Of a DNA stretch of 64,000 nt, positions 58,772-64,000 are shown piece by piece. Origin of the DNA: Erythroxylum novogranatense. Its lineage: Eukaryota; Streptophyta; Magnoliopsida; Malpighiales; Erythroxylaceae. The position numbers were made by a program, and so were the translations under genes. The stretch lies in NCBI GenBank assembly GCA_029891385.1, contig CM057235.1:22809120-22873119 (forward strand). The letters run 5' to 3'. The notes beneath the pieces are model-generated. The model had not been told where the DNA came from, did no database searches, and saw only the letters and a program-made list of their open reading frames with translations. How positions within the stretch are numbered: position 1 is the first letter of the stretch; every line of letters starts with the position of its first letter.

Positions 58772-61700
58772 TGTAGCGCCCCCTTACCATAGAGTACCCA
58801 CCGGAACGCCCGTAGGTCATTCCGGTACATATCTTACGATAAGAAACCACTACTGACAACTACCACTAAACTCCTCATAGCATCACAATCATAAAGCAGT
58901 ACGAAGAAAATTGACAACTTTTAAAAACCAAACTGGATTTCATTTCGTTCACTCAAAATTTAAAAAGTTACAAACTGTCAGTATTTGCAGTCTGTACATG
59001 TTCCAAAACACTGTACACTAAGTACCATACAGTAATGTACAAAGAACAGATCTAACTATAAGTCTCCAAAAGAAAGTCCAGCTGACCGACCTTTGAGCCA
59101 TCGCCTCTCTCGCCAATCCACAGTACACGGCTCTACGATCCTAAGGGAGCTATCTATCTACACTTAAGCCTGAAAAATAAATTGCAATTTTGGATGAGTT
59201 TGCGAACTCAATGAGAAACCATCATCGATGGTTCTCTCAATTCATGCATCACATAAGCGTGATACAGTATGCATCCAGTAATCATACAATTACCATGCTA
59301 ATACAATCACGATCCACGATCACGGTAAGCGAAACACGATTACGGTCATATGACGGATACATACGATCGGTACCATGTCAAATATTCAGTCCAGTATGCA
59401 ATGCACATGTGACTCTTTTCTAGTTTATTACAGTATTGTGACCGAGTGCTTTAGCGATGTTCAATTCGTCGAGACGCGGCGTCAGGAGAATTATCTCCTT
59501 CGAGCTCTAGGCTCGCAGATGTCGATGTCGATGAGACTCGGTTCACATTTATTCTTTATCAGTTTATGCATCTGTGCATGAGTGCACATGTTCAATTGAA
59601 CAGTTATATAACAGTCTAGAATTCCCAATGAGCAGTAAATTTACAGTCAATATCATGTAATCCAAGTAATCCCCGTAGGGCAAATAAGTCACAGTAAACA
59701 CGTAGATTGAGGTAACCACCTAGGTTACTCACCTATTACTTCCGAGCTAATGCCGGAAAGTTTCCGCCCCGTCGATTGAACGACGCTCCACTTGGGCCTC
59801 TATAAGAATCAGAGAAAGAACAAGTCACTAAATATGCAATTTGTGCACATGTCGGTGAAATATGCATGTTCATGAATTTCTGGCCCTAATCTCATTTTTT
59901 TTCCATCATAAAAATCCGTCTAAAAAAATTTAGAAAACTATTGGCGCTAACGATGCACAATTCGGACCTCTATAGGTTCCCAATTAAACAAAACAGTGAT
60001 TAAAGGCTCCGTTACCCGGGGTCACGTCAATTTCCCGTCCAAAAATCTCGAATCTCTCAGAAAATGAAATTCAATATTCTATGAATCCGATGCCTCAAGA
60101 ATCAGGTCAATCGGACGTCGGACGGAAAAGTTATTCACGAAAGAAACCAAAATTCACATTAAACAATTAATATCTATATATACATAACCCTTGTTTCCTT
60201 CTTTGTTTTTCCTGATTTCTAACCAAACTTCCAACAGCCATAACTCATTGCACACAATTCAGAAAATTATAAACCATATTTCATTGGAAAGATCATGAAA
60301 ACCTCTACAATTCTTAAGAAGACCATAAAAATCAAATTCACCCCTAAGGGTGTTAAAAAATCCAATCTAACGTACTACCCACTCAAAACCTATCAAAACA
60401 GGGCAGTACATTCCAAATTCAGTAACTCTCTGATTCTTCAGTCAACAATTACACAATAAATAAGGCAGTAATATCACAATGTTATCTACAACTTTCATGA
60501 ACAACACAAAATTAGATTCACTTGCTAACTATGTCAAACAATTCACCAAAGCATCAGCCCTCAGAATTTTTCCCAATCTGAACAGCACATTTCACAACAG
60601 TATATCTCTTAGCACAAATGTCACTAAATTCACTACCTTATGTCCCTGAAAAGATAAGATCTCAAACTTCAAGTTTCATGAAGAACTCAAACTCTAATTC
60701 GATTTCTAACAATTTCAAAACTATTATGCAAGCTACTGCCATGATCAGCCATTCACATCCTAATGTAGGATCAGTTCTTTTTCAAAGTCATAACTCCCAA
60801 CTCTGACCTCTAAAAATTACATGCCATATCTCATTTTCAAGATAATTTCTTCCTCTGCAACTTTGCAGAAGATCACTCACACCAATTCAGTCCACAAAAA
60901 TGGCTAAAATTGCTTCCAAGAAGAATACTCACAAGTCAGACACTTAAGCTAGGTTTCATCAACATGCCCAAAACCAGTCAATAGAAAACAGTTCATATCT
61001 CTCAATATACATCTCGAAAAATAGCAAGGTCAGTGGAAATGGAAAGCTAACTGAATATGCTTACACTTTTATGCAGACCATTTTCCCTAATTCCATCTTA
61101 ATTAATTTAAAAAAAATCAGCAAAGTAATCAGGTCATATATCTGGTACTGCTTTACGCACCCTAAAACAGAAACTTTCCATGCAAAAATTCGCCCTTCTA
61201 ACATTACAATTTAACAACACCTATTTCACACAAAGTTGTAGCCAACATCCCAAAGTTTCATTGGGCACAAACTTCACCTCATTTGCTCACCTACACAATT
61301 AGTTATGATCAAAACATTACAATAGGTCAAAGATTCATTTTCCAGCTTTCAACATTAACCTAACTCCTATCACTTCTAATATCAATAATACATCCCTAAG
61401 CATCCAATTATACCTCTAATTCAACCACAAATTCATCACAACATATACTTATATAATTATTCAAAAGTTGGCAGCACCCACATAACCAACTTCCATCTTG
61501 TATTTCCATTCATTAAGCACCACAAACATCATTAATAACATCACTTTCCCATTCTTTAACTACCATAACCAATTCCTTCACACAAGCATGCATTAAACCC
61601 ATTCAACCCTACTACTATGATGATCAACTATATGAATAATTGCTCTCCATGGATGCCTCTAACTACCAAAAGCATAAAAACAACCATCAAGACTTACCAA

Positions 61701-62599
61701 TCAAGTTGCAAACTCTTCAATTCTCCAACACGTTACAACTCTCCAAAACTTCCTAACTTACTTCACCCACGGCTATCACTTGAGCATACACACAATTCAA
61801 CATCTTCGCAAGGTTTAAGCTAGCTTTACATGAGAAGGAAGAAGGAGCAAGCCAAAAGAACAAGAAACTATCTTGTATGAAGAAGCCACCAACGAAGGAA
61901 GGGGGAAAGCACACCAAGGAAGGAGAAAAGCAAGGTTTCGGATGATGCAAGGAATAATCCAACTTTCACTTTGTTTTATTTAAAAGAAGAGTCGTAATTG
62001 ACAAGGAAAACTCAAGCATAATTGATCCTTTAAAACTAATTTATTGACTTCAAGCATGAAGAGTGTCGTAGGTGATGATCATAAGAAGACAAAACCAATA
62101 AATCAAGAGGGACACTTGGCTTCCAATGGGAAAAATGCAATTTATCAACTAATCCTATTTAGTTAAGTGCTAATTTCAATTAAGCTCTAATCATAGAACT
62201 AGAATAATTCCCCAACATCATTTATCCACTAATCTCCTGCCATTAGGCAATCCTGTTCAAGACATAATGACTCACTCGATCGATCGGTTGAAATTTTTCT
62301 ATCCGAAAAGAACCCCGAAAAATTCCAGAAAAATTTCCATAAATCCCTAAAAATGTAAAACACTCAATGGCGCACTCCGAATAATTTTTTAAATACAATT
62401 ATCACACAAATTTCATAAAAGATCTCAATTAGAAACCTAAGCCGGGAAATGTCAGAAATGCATATATACCATGTGCATGTGCAAAACAATCATCATTATA
62501 GAGGCTATATGATGTATGTTCATGCCGAGATATAATTCAATATTCCTAACCCATCCCAATTTACCAAAATACCCTTCTCATCGGTGATGGGATGTTACA
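58772..62599 (-). repeat. 3' LTR of the right-edge Tekay-like element (3,828 bp)
   Basis: Plus-strand ends are TGTAGCGCCCCC and GATGTTACA. It is a diverged relative of the LTRs at 11678 and 20221, read on the minus strand. Splice-like signals are in the same order: donor 61761-61760 (GAA|GTAAGT), acceptor 59801-59800 (TTCTTATAG), donor 59732-59731 (AG|GTGAGTAA), acceptor 59171-59170 (TTTTTCAG). ACTG/CAGT sites are intact here. It lacks the GC-rich island. The left flank is CCTCT (58767-58771); the matching duplication would be off the window. Confidence 0.9.
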
Positions 62600-62604
62600 A
62601 TTCT

Positions 62605-64000
62605 CCCCTCCTAATAAAAATTTCGTCCGCGAAATTCTTACCTGATTGAGCGAACAGGTGAGGATACTGTCTCCTCATATGCTCCTCGATCTCCCAGGTA
62701 GCCTCCTCAGTTGAATGGTTCCTCCAGAGAACTTTCACCAGTGGAATACTCTTGTTCCTCAATTGCTTCACCTGTGACCCGACAATCAGACGGCTCTCTA
62801 CATAACTCAGTTACTAGAGACCTCAATCTCTGAGCCGGTATCACATGTGTCGGATCCGACCGATATCTACGGAGCATACTCACATGGAAGACGCCATGCA
62901 ACCGAGACATCTCACTCGGTAAAAGCTAGCTTTGAGGCCAAAGGTCCTATCCTCTCGGTGATCTCATATGGACCAATGTACCTAGGGCTTAACTTACCCT
63001 TTTCTCAAATCTCAAGACACCACGCCACGGTGACACCGTAAGAACACTCTCGCCACATTGTACTCAATGTCCCTCCTATGCTGATCCACATAGCTCTTCT
63101 GTCTGTCTTGAGCCGCTTTAATTCGACTCCGAATCAGTTTCACCTTATCTACAGTATCCTGAATCAGCTCAGGATCCTCAATCATCCTCACACTCTCTTC
63201 ATCCCAATACAAAGGCGATCTACACGGTCGCCCATACAGTGCCTCATATGGTGCCATCCTGATGCTACTGTGATAATGGTTGTTATATGCAAACTCAATC
63301 AGAGCTAAGTACTGATCCCATACTCCTCTGAACTCCAATACACAAGCCCGAAGCATATCCTCAACAGTCTTAATCGTCCTCTCACTCTGCCCATCTGTCT
63401 GAGGATGAAAAGTCATCTCAAGTTCACTAGTACCCATAGTGCATCGCAAACTCGCCAAAATCTCAAATAAATCTGGGATCCAGTTCGACACTAACGACAC
63501 TGGGACCCCGTGCAGTCTCACTATCTCAGCCACATACTTCTGGGCCAACTGATCCATGGTATTGTTCTCCCTCACTGGCAGGAAATGGGCCGATTTAGTC
63601 AACCGGTCCACTATGACCCAGATAGCATCATGCTGCCTCGGCGTCCTAGGCAATCCCATAATAAAATTCATAGTAATTCGTTCCCATTTTCACTCGGGAA
63701 TAGGCAACGAATGGAGCTTGGTGCTCAGCCTTAACCTGCTGGCACGTCATACATCTCGAAACATACTCAGCTACCTGCTTCTTCATGCCAGGCCACCAGA
63801 AATGTTGCTTAAGAGTGTTATACATCTTGGTAGTACCAGGATGCATAACATAGGCAACCATATGTGCTTCCTCCAATATCTCTCGCCTCAAGTCATCTAC
63901 ATCAAGCACACATAACCTCTGTCCCAACCATAAGGTCTCATCTCTCAACTCAAACTTAGAACTCGAATCAGCTTTTACTTTCTCAATCAGTCTTACCATA
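62605..64000 (-). pseudogene. Tekay-like pol, integrase and chromodomain-like tail (runs off the right edge)
   Basis: From 64000 leftwards on the minus strand: the integrase zinc-binding region (HPGTTKMYNTLKQHFWWPGM, CMTCQQVKAEHQAP), then the core ([20 protein letters not shown]). The usual SDRDPRF site reads SNWIPDLF, so a catalytic Asp is changed. Then come [39 protein letters not shown] and DQHRRDIEYNV, and a frameshift near 63050. The GPYEI region and HGVFHVSML follow in broken frames down to the polypurine region at about 62605. It is close in sequence to the internal end of the 12.5-kb element. Confidence 0.88.

Overview
The window is nuclear DNA of a flowering plant, most likely a eudicot. 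It holds AT-rich intergenic DNA, a plant-type multi-exon gene with a plastid-type N-terminus, and several nested LTR retrotransposons with initiator-Met tRNA primer sites. I see no bacterial gene, rRNA, tRNA or CRISPR array. Two host genes look intact. One is a 10-exon indole-3-glycerol-phosphate synthase gene on the plus strand (5289-8608; tryptophan biosynthesis). The other is a 5-exon gene for a small DUF423/TMEM256-type membrane protein on the minus strand (53254 down to 44542). Its last intron is about 8 kb long because a Copia element has landed inside an older LINE fragment there.

Layout. 1-2979: 3' end and LTR of a Ty3/gypsy element. 2980-5288: AT-rich, with local tandem repeats. 5289-8608: IGPS. 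9851-34191: a transposon nest. An old minus-strand gypsy is split by a 12.5-kb Tekay-like chromovirus (11678-24213, target duplication CTTAA) and again by a 9.15-kb Sirevirus-like Copia element (25034-34185, target duplication ACCCT). 34192-36000: two LTR pieces back to back. 36888-37133: ankyrin-protein relic. 37467-42395: a decayed hAT-type transposase gene interrupted by a 2.57-kb solo LTR (target duplication AGGGG). 44542-53254: the TMEM256-type gene with its loaded intron. 53340-54790: AT-rich direct and inverted repeats. 54866-55720: a pogo/Lemi-like DNA transposon. 55895-56099: a tRNA-derived SINE with an 18-bp target duplication. 57053-58771: another gypsy fragment. 58772-64000: 3' LTR and 3' pol of a Tekay-like element that runs off the right edge.

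None of the transposon coding regions looks functional; stops, frameshifts and lost catalytic residues are noted per entry. Four observations stand out. First, several diverged chromovirus-type LTRs keep splice-donor and acceptor-like signals in the same order, as if the LTR carried a multi-exon leader. Second, the twin LTRs of the 12.5-kb element differ in a strongly patterned way (ACTG sites and homopolymers, in blocks), which looks more like a sequence-consensus artefact than ageing. Third, the Sirevirus-like element shows repeated AAGTCGACTT palindromes, repeated polypurine tracts and a decayed extra ORF. Fourth, a conserved host gene tolerates a retrotransposon-filled intron. I did not find a clearly new molecular system; the novelty candidates are structural.
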